DNA of 64,000 nucleotides. It comes from an uncultured Ruminococcus sp. (GTDB taxonomy: Bacteria; Bacillota; Clostridia; Lachnospirales; Lachnospiraceae). The position numbers were made by a program, and so were the translations under genes. Positions 52,644 through 60,941 of the stretch are shown one piece after another; position 1 is the first letter of the stretch, and the number at the start of each line of letters is the position of its first letter. Under the pieces are notes generated by a model, which was not told the origin of the DNA, did no database searches, and worked only from the letters and a program-made list of their open reading frames with translations. Where the stretch lies: positions 1-64,000 of the forward strand of contig CAMMBV010000008.1 in assembly GCA_946494335.1 (NCBI GenBank), given 5' to 3'.

Positions 52644-53147
52644 ATGAAAGCTTTTACCATCTTGGAAATCAAATATTTTATGTCCCAGCTGCTTTTAAAG
52701 GATACTTTTGACCACTTCCGGCTGCTGGAAATGACGCTTACCACCAATGTCACCTATACCATAGACGGACAGCTTCATCCTGATTTTTACGACGCCGGGG
52801 AAGCGGAGCTTTTAAAAGCCAGGGATGAATCTCATATTTTCTGGAAGGAAGTGCGTCCCTTTTGTTTGTCCCTGATCAAAGGAAAGCATACCCCTCTTTA
52901 TTTTAAAATCGTGTTTCAGCTTGGCAAAGAAGAAACACGGCAGTTTTTAACCAAAAACAATCTTTCTTTACGGGCGGATGATATTTTCGGTCTTTATCTT
53001 AACTGTCAGTTTGACGGAAATCATCTCACCTGCGTCACCGGCACATCCTTACGTTACTTTACCCTGGACAAGACGGTGGACTACGCGTGGGACGACAAGA
53101 TCACACGGTTTTTCCAGACCCACAATATTATCTTTGAGTCAGTATAA
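52644..53147 (+). CDS. DUF5721-like conserved protein
   Basis: 167 residues, no signal or membrane helix. The start MKAFTILEIKYFMSQLLLKDTFDHF and the middle segment LHPDFYDAGEAE look like a family I know as DUF5721, found in Lachnospiraceae. Its function is unknown. The gene stands alone, with its own promoter and terminator. Ribosome binding site AAAGGA. Confidence 0.75.
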   Translation: MKAFTILEIKYFMSQLLLKDTFDHFRLLEMTLTTNVTYTIDGQLHPDFYDAGEAELLKARDESHIFWKEVRPFCLSLIKGKHTPLYFKIVFQLGKEETRQFLTKNNLSLRADDIFGLYLNCQFDGNHLTCVTGTSLRYFTLDKTVDYAWDDKITRFFQTHNIIFESV

Positions 53148-53163
53148 CTGCATCCTTTTACTA

Positions 53164-53212
53164 AAAAGGGCTGCCGCTCACGGTTCAAAACCGTTCACGC
53201 GGCAGCCCTTTT
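53164..53212. terminator. Bidirectional terminator with nested hairpin
   Basis: AAAAGGGCTGCCGC and GCGGCAGCCCTTTT form a perfect 14-bp stem. A second small stem ACGGTT/AACCGT sits inside the loop. It lies between the DUF5721-type gene (plus) and the sugar-binding lipoprotein gene (minus). Confidence 0.9.
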
Positions 53213-53236
53213 AACCAGTCATTTATAATTTTAAAT

Positions 53237-54241
53237 TTACATATAATCTTCTACGTTTTCTGCTGTTACAGGTTCAAAGGGAACCCACATAATATGACCA
53301 GTTTCATCCAATTCATATTCGCTTCCTTCATTGATAGGCTTTCCTTCAATCAGGTTTACTGCGGCAGTCAAAGCTCCAAATCCCTGTCCGTCCGCATCCT
53401 GGAATACCGTCATGGCCAGTCTTCCTTCTGTGATAGCCTGGCATCCGTCAACAGTTGCATCAATTCCCACGATCGGTATGTTTTCCAGATCTCCGCCCTG
53501 CTGTTCCATGGCCTCAGCCGCTCCCAGAGCCATCGCATCATTGTTTGCAATGATACAGTCAAAATCTATGGTGTTTACCAGCGGTGAAATCAAGTCCTGC
53601 GCATTGGCGCGATCCCAGTCAGCCACTACGGGAGCTGTAGCCTCCACTGCTGTTACACCCTGATCTTCAAACGCTTTCAGGCAGGACTCCGTCCGCTGAA
53701 TCTGTGCAATATCGCCCAATACGCCGTTTACCATCAGATACTTGATCTCGTCTTTGCCCTGTTCTTTGAAATAATCAGACAGGAATTCTCCCTGATATTT
53801 ACCGGATTCCATTTCATCTGATCCCACATAAACAATATTGTCGTTGAGCACGTTTTCAATATCTGCGGGTTGTTTATTCATGAAAACAATCTTCATATCC
53901 CCTGCCGCTTCGATAACCTGCGGAGCTGTCTGTGGATCAATAATATTGATAATAACCGCTTTTTGTCCTGCATTTTTGGCTGACTCTACAAACTGGATCA
54001 TCTTGCTGGTATCACTTTGTGCGTCCTGTGTAACCAGATTTACCCCCATCTCTTCCGCCGCCTTCAAAGCGCCGGCTTCCAAAGCGGAAACGAATTCATC
54101 CCTATTGGAAAGCACCAGTGTAATATCATCGCTGCCTGCTTCCGTCTGAGCCGCCTGTTCCTCCTGTCCGCCGCCTCCGCAGCCGGTCAATGCACCCAAT
54201 ACCATAACTCCAGCCAATAAGCTTGCTACAACTCTCTTCAT
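53237..54241 (-). CDS. Orphan sugar-binding lipoprotein, galactose/ribose type
   Basis: About 334 residues. The lipobox LGALTGCGGGG is near residue 20 and the type 1 periplasmic-binding fold covers the rest (ITLVLSNRDEFVSALEAGA, VIINIIDPQTAPQVIEAAG, CIIANNDAMALGAAEAME). It resembles glucose/galactose-binding proteins. There is no adjacent permease or ATPase, so it must use a transporter elsewhere or act as a sensor ligand. I chose ATG 54241 behind GAAGGAGG. A perfect promoter and operator-like repeats stand upstream. Confidence 0.88.
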   Translation of the reverse strand: MKRVVASLLAGVMVLGALTGCGGGGQEEQAAQTEAGSDDITLVLSNRDEFVSALEAGALKAAEEMGVNLVTQDAQSDTSKMIQFVESAKNAGQKAVIINIIDPQTAPQVIEAAGDMKIVFMNKQPADIENVLNDNIVYVGSDEMESGKYQGEFLSDYFKEQGKDEIKYLMVNGVLGDIAQIQRTESCLKAFEDQGVTAVEATAPVVADWDRANAQDLISPLVNTIDFDCIIANNDAMALGAAEAMEQQGGDLENIPIVGIDATVDGCQAITEGRLAMTVFQDADGQGFGALTAAVNLIEGKPINEGSEYELDETGHIMWVPFEPVTAENVEDYM

Positions 54242-54272
54242 GAAATTATCCTCCTTCACACTTTTTCCCTTT

Positions 54273-54302
54273 CGTGCTTTTGCACGTTTGTGCTTTTGCA
54301 CG
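54273..54302 (-). promoter_or_regulatory. Two tandem operator-like palindromes at the transcription start
   Basis: GTGCTTTTGCAC occurs at 54274-54285 and 54290-54301 (16-base period), each flanked by C/T and G to extend the dyad. They begin about 4 bases after the -10 box. A third copy lies at 54427-54438. A repressor bound here would block the start of transcription. Confidence 0.7.
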
Positions 54303-54306
54303 TTTA

Positions 54307-54335
54307 ATTATATTCATTTCTTGCTATTATGTCAA
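54307..54335 (-). promoter_or_regulatory. Perfect sigma-A promoter of the orphan sugar-binding lipoprotein gene
   Basis: Minus strand TTGACA (54330-54335), exactly 17 bases, TATAAT (54307-54312). Both boxes are perfect consensus, so the gene needs a repressor to be regulated. Confidence 0.88.
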
Positions 54336-54424
54336 TGTTTTTCATAATATCATATTATTTTTATAAATAATATACAAAAAACCTATCCACAAACTGTGTA
54401 ACTCCCATATATACTTTTGTCCAA

Positions 54425-54440
54425 ATGTGCTTTTGCACAT
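54425..54440. promoter_or_regulatory. Third copy of the operator-like palindrome
   Basis: ATGTGCTTTTGCACAT is a 16-base dyad with the same GTGC-TTTT-GCAC core as the two at 54274-54301. It is about 90 bases upstream of the -35 box and 14 bases after the ABC-2 permease stop. It could allow looping by the repressor, or, as RNA, act as a weak terminator of the ABC operon. Confidence 0.55.
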
Positions 54441-54453
54441 ATTTTATTTCTTT

Positions 54454-56775
54454 CTATTTAAAATTGCAGCTTTTCTCTCTTCCTTGTAAACAACTTTTCT
54501 GAATAAATCGCCAGGATAAACCTGCGAGGACCACCGGCAGTGCCGCCATCAAAAAAAGCGGACCTTTGGCGTTATGAAGAAACAGATTCCCCGAAAGATA
54601 TACATTAAGTGAAAAGCAGTCTGCCAGCGTAATCCCCAGCAGATGCAGCGTCTGCGGAAATACGAACAAAAGGAAGCAAAAAGCCATGGTTTTTACCGTA
54701 TCCCGCAGCCATACGGAAACCGCTTCCACCATAAACAGGATGCTGCAGTAAAACAGATACCGAAGGCTGTATAAAAGCGACAGATACTGCCACAGCTTCA
54801 TGGAAAAATCCGCCAGCGAAGGAATGGCCGCACAGGAAGCGCCTGGACAGGGCAGCCCCCAGACCTGCAGGGTCTTCACAAAGCCCGGCAGATAGCTGAT
54901 CAGAAAAAGAAGAATCGACAGTCCCGCTGTCACCTGCAGCTTTTTCTTTACCGTCTCCTGTCTTCCACGCAAGGTACAATTCAGAACCCGTATCATACCT
55001 GCGGAGAATTCTCCTGCAAAGATACCGGAACAGATGAGAATGGAGCAGCTCATCAGCCAGATTCCCTGCTTGAAGTCTTCCCGGTATCCCTCCTCTGACA
55101 GTCCCGCCAGGGTTTCATATCCCCTTTCATAGACGAATCCCGGATTTTCTTTTTTGATCCCGGCAAGTTCCTTCAGATAGGCAAAGCGGCCGATTACCCG
55201 CTCAAAGGCAACGCGGCTTTTGGTATTATCCTGTACCAGCTGCAAAAGAGCATTCCATTCCTCCTCCGGCATTTCTCCCTCTTCATACTCTTTTTGTCCC
55301 TCTTCCAGCATTCTCTCATAAGATTTCAGACGTCGATTTTCCTCCTGCAGCATTTTCATCTTCTCATCGGTAACACTGCCCTGTAGCTGCTGCATATACT
55401 TTTGGTAATAAATTTCGTCCGCCCCCGGATGACTTTCTTTCTGGAAAAACAGACCGCCTTGTGCCAGAACAAAAACAGTCAGAATCGCCAGCCCCTTATG
55501 CATCACCAGGCATTTGTATAATTCCTGTCCCAAAAGTCCCCCGTATCTCATCTTTGGAAATTTTTTTCTGCCTCCGGCAGCAGAAAATGACGTCACCGCT
55601 CTTTGCTGGCTGAAACCGTACAGATCTGCCGCCGCAAAAATCACTGTCAACGCCGCCCAGGAAAGAAGAGACAGTGAAATCCGGTTCACCGGATAAGAAA
55701 ACAGATTCACGTTAAAGTATGTCTGATATACCGGATTCACCTGCACAAAGGGAATCAGATTAACGTATTTTATCAGCTGGAAAACGGAATTTCCATCCAC
55801 CGCCTGATATAGTCCATAGGATACTGCAAAAAGAATCCCCATCCCTCCGCAGGCAATGGACACTTTCCGACAATGAAGGCAAAAGAAAACGAAGATCAGA
55901 ACGAGAAAAAAACAGACCCATATTTTCGATACCAGAAACAACAGCAGATACTCTCCCACTGTCACTTTGAGTACACAACTCAGATAACCGCTGACCGACT
56001 GGATGGGCGCCCGCCAGTCCGGCGCACCGTACATCAGACAGGAAAGGAAAAGATTCATTCCCCAGAAAACCAGATTGGTAAAAACGCAGCCCAAAAACAG
56101 CGCCCCTATCTTCGCTCCGGCCAGAGACAGACGTCCTTTTATCTGCGGAAACAAAAGGGCAGTAAGTCCCTGTTCCCTCTCGCGCACAAACAGGTGCAAA
56201 GCCATATAGAAAAGAAGCCCCAGCGCCACTACGTCCGTTCCAGCAAAATCTATTCCCGCAAGGAATCCCCGGGAATTGATGAATACAGGCGTGATTCTGT
56301 CATGGTCTTTAAAATCCTCCGCCGTCTTTCTGGCGTTGCGGTCAGAAAAAGGATCCTCGTTTTGAAAAATAGAAATGCTCTCCTGCTCCTTCGCCTTTTT
56401 TTGAATATCCGAAAGCCAGCTGTCATAACTTTCCTGCCTGGCAGCCTGACGTTCAAACTCCTGCAGTATCTGCATTCTTTCATATTCTTCTTTTGTAAAA
56501 AAATGCTCAGAAAGCTTTATCCGACCTGCAGGCGTATCTGTTCCTAATATCAGGGTTTTCATTTTTTCATATTGCTCCCCTATCTCTTCCCTACGCTCTT
56601 TTTCCGGCAGCACTGCCAACTCCTGGTACATATTTTTCCATGCAGAAGCAGAAAAATCCGGCTGCGGTGTTTTCGTATATAATAAAATCCCGTTTAATAA
56701 AAGCAGGGCTGCAGCCAGTCCCAAAAAGGAAGGCCGCAGCCACAGTTTACTCCACTCTCTCTTTAAAAGTCTCAT
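54454..56775 (-). CDS. Large ABC-2-type permease
   Basis: 773 residues. An N-terminal helix (about 12-32), a long extracytoplasmic or coiled region (about 40-175) and several membrane helices (about 180-400) are followed by a second unit of the same kind: a helix near 415, a charged coiled segment (about 445-550) and helices to the end. This duplicated layout is like ABC-2 exporters of the NatB/GldG type. The substrate is unknown. Its start overlaps the ATPase end by 29 bases. Confidence 0.8.
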   Translation of the reverse strand: MRLLKREWSKLWLRPSFLGLAAALLLLNGILLYTKTPQPDFSASAWKNMYQELAVLPEKERREEIGEQYEKMKTLILGTDTPAGRIKLSEHFFTKEEYERMQILQEFERQAARQESYDSWLSDIQKKAKEQESISIFQNEDPFSDRNARKTAEDFKDHDRITPVFINSRGFLAGIDFAGTDVVALGLLFYMALHLFVREREQGLTALLFPQIKGRLSLAGAKIGALFLGCVFTNLVFWGMNLFLSCLMYGAPDWRAPIQSVSGYLSCVLKVTVGEYLLLFLVSKIWVCFFLVLIFVFFCLHCRKVSIACGGMGILFAVSYGLYQAVDGNSVFQLIKYVNLIPFVQVNPVYQTYFNVNLFSYPVNRISLSLLSWAALTVIFAAADLYGFSQQRAVTSFSAAGGRKKFPKMRYGGLLGQELYKCLVMHKGLAILTVFVLAQGGLFFQKESHPGADEIYYQKYMQQLQGSVTDEKMKMLQEENRRLKSYERMLEEGQKEYEEGEMPEEEWNALLQLVQDNTKSRVAFERVIGRFAYLKELAGIKKENPGFVYERGYETLAGLSEEGYREDFKQGIWLMSCSILICSGIFAGEFSAGMIRVLNCTLRGRQETVKKKLQVTAGLSILLFLISYLPGFVKTLQVWGLPCPGASCAAIPSLADFSMKLWQYLSLLYSLRYLFYCSILFMVEAVSVWLRDTVKTMAFCFLLFVFPQTLHLLGITLADCFSLNVYLSGNLFLHNAKGPLFLMAALPVVLAGLSWRFIQKSCLQGREKSCNFK

Positions 56776-57649
56776 TCAATCCCACCTCGCGTTCAAATCT
56801 GTCCAGATAGACGTCTTCCAGCGTTGGCCGCCCGGTCTGCCACAGATACTCTGCCGGTTCTTCTTTTGCCAGGATATGTGCCAGAAAATACTCCCCGTGA
56901 TAAGACACGCTGCTGACCAGGTATTTCTTCCTGACCCTCTCCAGTTCTCCTTCGGTCACCGTCAGATCATATACCTGATTCTTTATGGAATCCAGCAGCC
57001 GCTGAGGCGTATCCGCTTCCAGAATTCTTCCCGCCTTCATCAGGATAATCTCCTTTCCAATCTGCTCCACATCTGACACCACATGGGTAGCCAGTATGAC
57101 AATCCGGTCCGCCGCAATCCTGGAAATCAGATTTTTTACCCGCACCCGCTCCCTTGGATCCAGACCAGCTGTGGGCTCGTCCAGTATCAGTATCTTTGGA
57201 TCATTCATGACCGCCTGAGCGAGAAGAATCCTCTGGCGCATACCGCCGGAATAAGACCCCAGCCGTTTTCCTGCCTCATTCGTCAAATTGACCAGCTCCA
57301 GCACCCGTCTGATTTCCTCCCCTGCCTGTTTTTTATCCATTCCCTTCAGCTCAGCCATGTAAGCCAGAAATCGGTGCCCGGTAAAATAATCATAGAGATC
57401 CTGCTGCTGAGGCATAAACCCGAGAATTTTCCGGAAGGAACGCTTTCCTCCGGTTACAGCTTTTCCGTCAAATATCACCTGTCCCATATCCGGCAGCAGA
57501 TTACCGGCGATAATATTCATCAGCGTACTTTTTCCCGCTCCGTTTGGCCCCAGCAGGCCGTAAACTCCGGCAGTCAGCGTCAGATTCACCTCTGTAAGGG
57601 CAGCTTTCCTTCCATAGGATTTATGGATGCCCTGCAGCGTCAGCTTCAT
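56747..57649 (-). CDS. ABC-2-type transporter ATPase
   Basis: 300 residues. Walker A LLGPNGAGKSTLMNIIAG (near residue 33), signature YSGGMRQRILLAQAV and Walker B ILILDEPTAGLDPRER are all present. The C-terminal 85 residues lie outside the core domain, as is common in exporter ATPases. The start overlaps the stop of the propeller-like gene as ATGA. It drives the 773-residue permease. Confidence 0.93.
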   Translation of the reverse strand: MKLTLQGIHKSYGRKAALTEVNLTLTAGVYGLLGPNGAGKSTLMNIIAGNLLPDMGQVIFDGKAVTGGKRSFRKILGFMPQQQDLYDYFTGHRFLAYMAELKGMDKKQAGEEIRRVLELVNLTNEAGKRLGSYSGGMRQRILLAQAVMNDPKILILDEPTAGLDPRERVRVKNLISRIAADRIVILATHVVSDVEQIGKEIILMKAGRILEADTPQRLLDSIKNQVYDLTVTEGELERVRKKYLVSSVSYHGEYFLAHILAKEEPAEYLWQTGRPTLEDVYLDRFEREVGLNETFKERVE

Positions 57650-58836
57650 GGCGATGCCTCCGGACTTGTCCAGGCCAGAGGAATAAATCTGTCCTTTCCC
57701 CTGTAAAAGTCTTTTTTGCGGATAAAACAGGGCATATCTCCCTGGCTTCCTTCCCGCTTGAGCGCGCCGTAAAAGTATTCCCCTGCGTCCTGCCAGAAAT
57801 AAAACTGATCCAACAGCTTGTGATTCAGGTTTTCCGTCTTTTTTGTTTCGCTGTCATAATACTGATACTGTCCCTGATTCTTAATAAATGCTTTTCCATC
57901 GCCATACAAAGGCGCAATATCTGAGACAGCACAGGCCGCGGCTTCACCCGTTTTTAAATCCGCCTGCCAGACGGTATATACTCCATCTTCTTCGCTTTCA
58001 TCATACAAAAGAGCGCTTCCGTTTACGTAAAATCCGCCGCCAAACCCGCTTTCCGGCAAAAATTCCTTATAATCACCGTTTCCCGTATCATAGACGAACC
58101 ACCTGGTATGGGCTCCCGCCTCCTCGAAATTGGTTCCGTCGTACAGGCGGTCAAAATAACTGTACCGGCAGTAGATTTTTTTATCTGCAGCGCCCACAAT
58201 CTGCAGGCTGGCATTGAAAGCGATGCTTTCTTCCGTCACCTTCTCTGCCTTTCCCGTTTCCAGATCCACACGGTACAGCCAGGTCTGACTTCTGCCGGAG
58301 GGAACCGCCATGCCGGTTTCATCCTCATCCATTTCCTGTACGCTGCCTGCCAGATACAAAAATCCATCCTCCACCACAAAAGTGTCCAGATAATCCAAAG
58401 ACAGCTCTCCTACTTTTTTCTGCCCGGACCGATCCAGACGTGAACGGATAATCTCCGCCCTTTGCATCATGGGATCAATTTCTATAATATATAACTGTTT
58501 TTCAAAAACAAACCCGCAGACCATCCCATTCAGATAAGCATTGCACTTTTCTTCATCCGGCGTATCCTCCTGTGTCTCCTCATGATGGCAGTCCGGCTTG
58601 TTGCAGACAATCACATCCAGTTCTTTTTCAAAGTCATAAAAGTACAGAAAATTGCGGTTGTCCGTATGAAAAAATCCATCCTGTGCCAGAAAAGCCAGGC
58701 CCATAGTCTGTTTATAATACGAGGATTCCCCGGATGACACCTGCTCTTTCTCTCCTTTTTTGACAAAGGCAGCTGCCGCCAGCGCCATCAGCAGCGCCGC
58801 TGCCAGTACAACCCATTTTATTTTTTTCTTTTTCAC
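57646..58836 (-). CDS. Membrane-anchored protein with propeller-like repeats, unknown function
   Basis: 396 residues. A basic start and one helix (about 7-26) anchor the protein; the rest is extracytoplasmic. Repeated strands with Tyr/Trp-rich blades (FLYFYDFEKEL, WLYRVDLETGKAEKV, WFVYDTGNGDYKEF, VWQADLKTGEAAA) suggest a beta-propeller. CNKPDCHHEE near residue 78 could bind metal. It lies between a solute-binding lipoprotein gene and the ABC ATPase gene, with 4-base overlaps on both sides, so it is part of that system. Confidence 0.75.
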   Translation of the reverse strand: MKKKKIKWVVLAAALLMALAAAAFVKKGEKEQVSSGESSYYKQTMGLAFLAQDGFFHTDNRNFLYFYDFEKELDVIVCNKPDCHHEETQEDTPDEEKCNAYLNGMVCGFVFEKQLYIIEIDPMMQRAEIIRSRLDRSGQKKVGELSLDYLDTFVVEDGFLYLAGSVQEMDEDETGMAVPSGRSQTWLYRVDLETGKAEKVTEESIAFNASLQIVGAADKKIYCRYSYFDRLYDGTNFEEAGAHTRWFVYDTGNGDYKEFLPESGFGGGFYVNGSALLYDESEEDGVYTVWQADLKTGEAAACAVSDIAPLYGDGKAFIKNQGQYQYYDSETKKTENLNHKLLDQFYFWQDAGEYFYGALKREGSQGDMPCFIRKKDFYRGKDRFIPLAWTSPEASP

Positions 58837-60398
58837 TGTTCATTCCTCCATTCCTCAAGCTGACGGTTGGCTTCCGTAAGAACGGTCTCTGCCCCTGCTT
58901 CCCTCAGCTTTTCCCTGAACTCTTCCAGCGCCTGCGAAACGTCTTTCGCCTCCCCGCTGCAAAGCTGACGGTATAGTTCGGATTCCCGGTTCTTCGTACC
59001 CCCGAACAAAAGGTGGATTCTGTCGATTTCCTCCTGCACCGGCGCCGGATCAAAGTAAAACCCCTCCGGCATATTCTTTTCAAACCTCTGATAACATTCC
59101 TCCACCATGGCGTACCTGTCTTTTGGCATACCGGCTGCGGGCCAGGTAATCAGAGGATTGGTGAAACGAGAACTCCAGAAATGAAGCAGACTGTCCTCCT
59201 CGCAGCATGCGTATCCCTCCTTAAGCCGGTAATCCTCCCCTTCCACTCCATACCGGATCAGATTGGCGATATCCGGATCCACGTACAAAAGGGTCAGAAA
59301 GTCAAAGGCCATTTTCTTTTGTTCGGACCAGGAAGCCACAGCCGTGGCCGATTCTCCTCCGTACAGACCCAGAATCGGGTCAGAAAGATCGGGAATCACC
59401 ATTGTCTCTATCTTAAAATCTCCGCTTTTTGAAGAATATCCGCTGTAGGAGGATTCATAAATCTGATTTCCGACTGCCACATCCGCCATGGCAAAAAACT
59501 CCGGCGTATTCTGTGAATGATCTTCCACTATCAGTTCCTGCTCCTTCCATTCTTTCAGCCGATATACATGTTCCTCCCATTCTTCGGTTTCATAGAAATT
59601 AATATAGACGCCATCCGGCGAAAGGGACATAAAATCTGTCGAAGATTCATCTGCATAGCCCCGGCTGCCAGGATTCAGGAACGGTGCTCTCCAGTAAGGA
59701 ATTACCTGACCGCCGCTCTCCTTTTGTACCTTTTGAAATACCTCCTGATTTTCAAATACATCGCCCGACAGGCTTTCCGGATCGATGCCAAACTGCTTCA
59801 GATATTTCACGGAATAGGCTGTACCGTGATACTCCCGCAGGTATGCGGAAACTCCATAAGTCTTTCCATCGATCTGCATCCGCCTCAGCTGTTCATCCGG
59901 AACCGCTTCCCGCAGCTTTTCTCCGTTTTCACTTTGAAGGAACGAATCCAACGGCTCCAGCAGTCCCGCTTTTGCCATTTCCCGGTAAGGGTAATAAGTA
60001 TAGTAAATCTGTCCTGTATCTGCGCTGCCTCCACTGCTCACACAGGGTATGGAAACAATATCTGCCCTGACTCCCTGCTGCGCAGCTTTTTTCAGTTTTT
60101 CAGATGGATCTGTAAACTCGCCTTCCCCATCCCAATCCTGACTCATATCATAGTAAACTTCTATTTTTATCTCATAAGGGCAGTTCTTTTCTTCCAGCAT
60201 TTCATTTAAAGGCTCTTCCCAGATTTCGGGAAAGCTTTTGCCGCCCGGACGATTATCATTCCATATCTGCCAGGTCAGCACTGTCTTTTCCTGTCTTCCT
60301 TCTTTTGCTCCGCCTTTCTCTCCTTTGCTGCATCCGAACAACAGGGCAGCGCTTACTGCCAGCAGTGAACACAGACAGATTCCCCAATACTTTTTCAT
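58833..60398 (-). CDS. Extracellular solute-binding lipoprotein, family 1 type
   Basis: 521 residues. Lipobox LLFGCSKG near residue 22, followed by a basic linker and a family 1-type binding domain (VLTWQIWNDNRPGGKSF near residue 40, YGVSAYLREYHG near residue 180, a C-terminal segment with AFDFLTLLYVDPDIANLIRYG). These proteins usually deliver oligosaccharides to MalFG-type importers, yet here it heads an operon with an ABC-2 exporter. That mix is unusual. Promoter at 60421-60449; divergent from the BlaI-type gene. Confidence 0.82.
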   Translation of the reverse strand: MKKYWGICLCSLLAVSAALLFGCSKGEKGGAKEGRQEKTVLTWQIWNDNRPGGKSFPEIWEEPLNEMLEEKNCPYEIKIEVYYDMSQDWDGEGEFTDPSEKLKKAAQQGVRADIVSIPCVSSGGSADTGQIYYTYYPYREMAKAGLLEPLDSFLQSENGEKLREAVPDEQLRRMQIDGKTYGVSAYLREYHGTAYSVKYLKQFGIDPESLSGDVFENQEVFQKVQKESGGQVIPYWRAPFLNPGSRGYADESSTDFMSLSPDGVYINFYETEEWEEHVYRLKEWKEQELIVEDHSQNTPEFFAMADVAVGNQIYESSYSGYSSKSGDFKIETMVIPDLSDPILGLYGGESATAVASWSEQKKMAFDFLTLLYVDPDIANLIRYGVEGEDYRLKEGYACCEEDSLLHFWSSRFTNPLITWPAAGMPKDRYAMVEECYQRFEKNMPEGFYFDPAPVQEEIDRIHLLFGGTKNRESELYRQLCSGEAKDVSQALEEFREKLREAGAETVLTEANRQLEEWRNEQ

Positions 60399-60420
60399 GT
60401 ACTTTCACCCCCTTTCTTTT

Positions 60421-60468
60421 ATTTTATTTGTCAACTATTATTTTGTCAATATTTTTTTATATTGTCAA
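60421..60468 (-). promoter_or_regulatory. Promoter of the four-gene ABC operon with repeated TTGACAA boxes
   Basis: Minus strand TTGACA (60444-60449), 17-base spacer, TAAAAT (60421-60426). TTGTCAA (plus strand) occurs three times, at 60428, 60443 and 60462. CAATAT-TTTTTT-ATATTG is a perfect inverted repeat between the second and third. A BlaI-type repressor encoded next door could bind here; the classic TACA/TGTA dyad is absent. Confidence 0.6.
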
Positions 60469-60497
60469 CATCAATAAACTGCAAATGCACTTTTTAA

Positions 60498-60526
60498 TTG
60501 ATTTTACTGTTTTTAAAAGTTATAAT
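60498..60526 (+). promoter_or_regulatory. Promoter of the BlaI/M56 pair
   Basis: TTGATT (60498-60503), 17-base spacer, TATAAT (60521-60526). It is 30 bases upstream of the TTG start and divergent from the ABC operon promoter. Confidence 0.78.
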
Positions 60527-60553
60527 AAGAAAAAACAAAAAGAGGTGAATTAA

Positions 60554-60937
60554 TTGACAAAAATAAAACTGAGCAATCGGGAGCTGGATATTATGCTGGT
60601 TCTCTGGAATTCCGACAGGCCCCTGGCAGCCACCGATATTCCCAAATGCAATCCCCAGCTCAGCGTCAATACCGTTCAGGCGCTTTTAAAAAAGCTGTTA
60701 AAAAACGGATACATTAAAGTATCCGACATCATCTATCACGGCACTGTGCTCACCCGAATCTATGAACCGGTTTTGTCCCATGAGACCTATATTCTGTCCC
60801 AGTTGCAGGACACACCGCTGTCTTCCCACAGCCTCGCCGCTGCTTTGGTGAAACAGGAAAAAGATCCCAAAAGACTGGATGAGCTGAAACAGCTGATTGA
60901 AGCACAAAAAGAAGCGCTGGAAAAAGAAGAGGGGTGA
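60554..60937 (+). CDS. BlaI/MecI-type repressor
   Basis: 127 residues. The winged helix covers residues 5-75 (SNRELDIMLVLWNSDRPLAATDI, NTVQALLKKLLKNGYI) and a helical dimer tail follows. BlaI-type repressors are cut by M56 proteases when a signal arrives. The start is TTG, a few bases after AGAGGTG. The M56 gene follows at once. Its target is probably the divergent ABC operon and its own promoter. Confidence 0.86.
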   Translation: MTKIKLSNRELDIMLVLWNSDRPLAATDIPKCNPQLSVNTVQALLKKLLKNGYIKVSDIIYHGTVLTRIYEPVLSHETYILSQLQDTPLSSHSLAAALVKQEKDPKRLDELKQLIEAQKEALEKEEG

Positions 60938-60941
60938 TTCT

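Noticed and set aside
60399-60553. Classic BlaI/MecI operator (TACA/TGTA dyad)
   Set aside because: The pattern is absent; only TTGACAA repeats and a CAATAT/ATATTG dyad are present.
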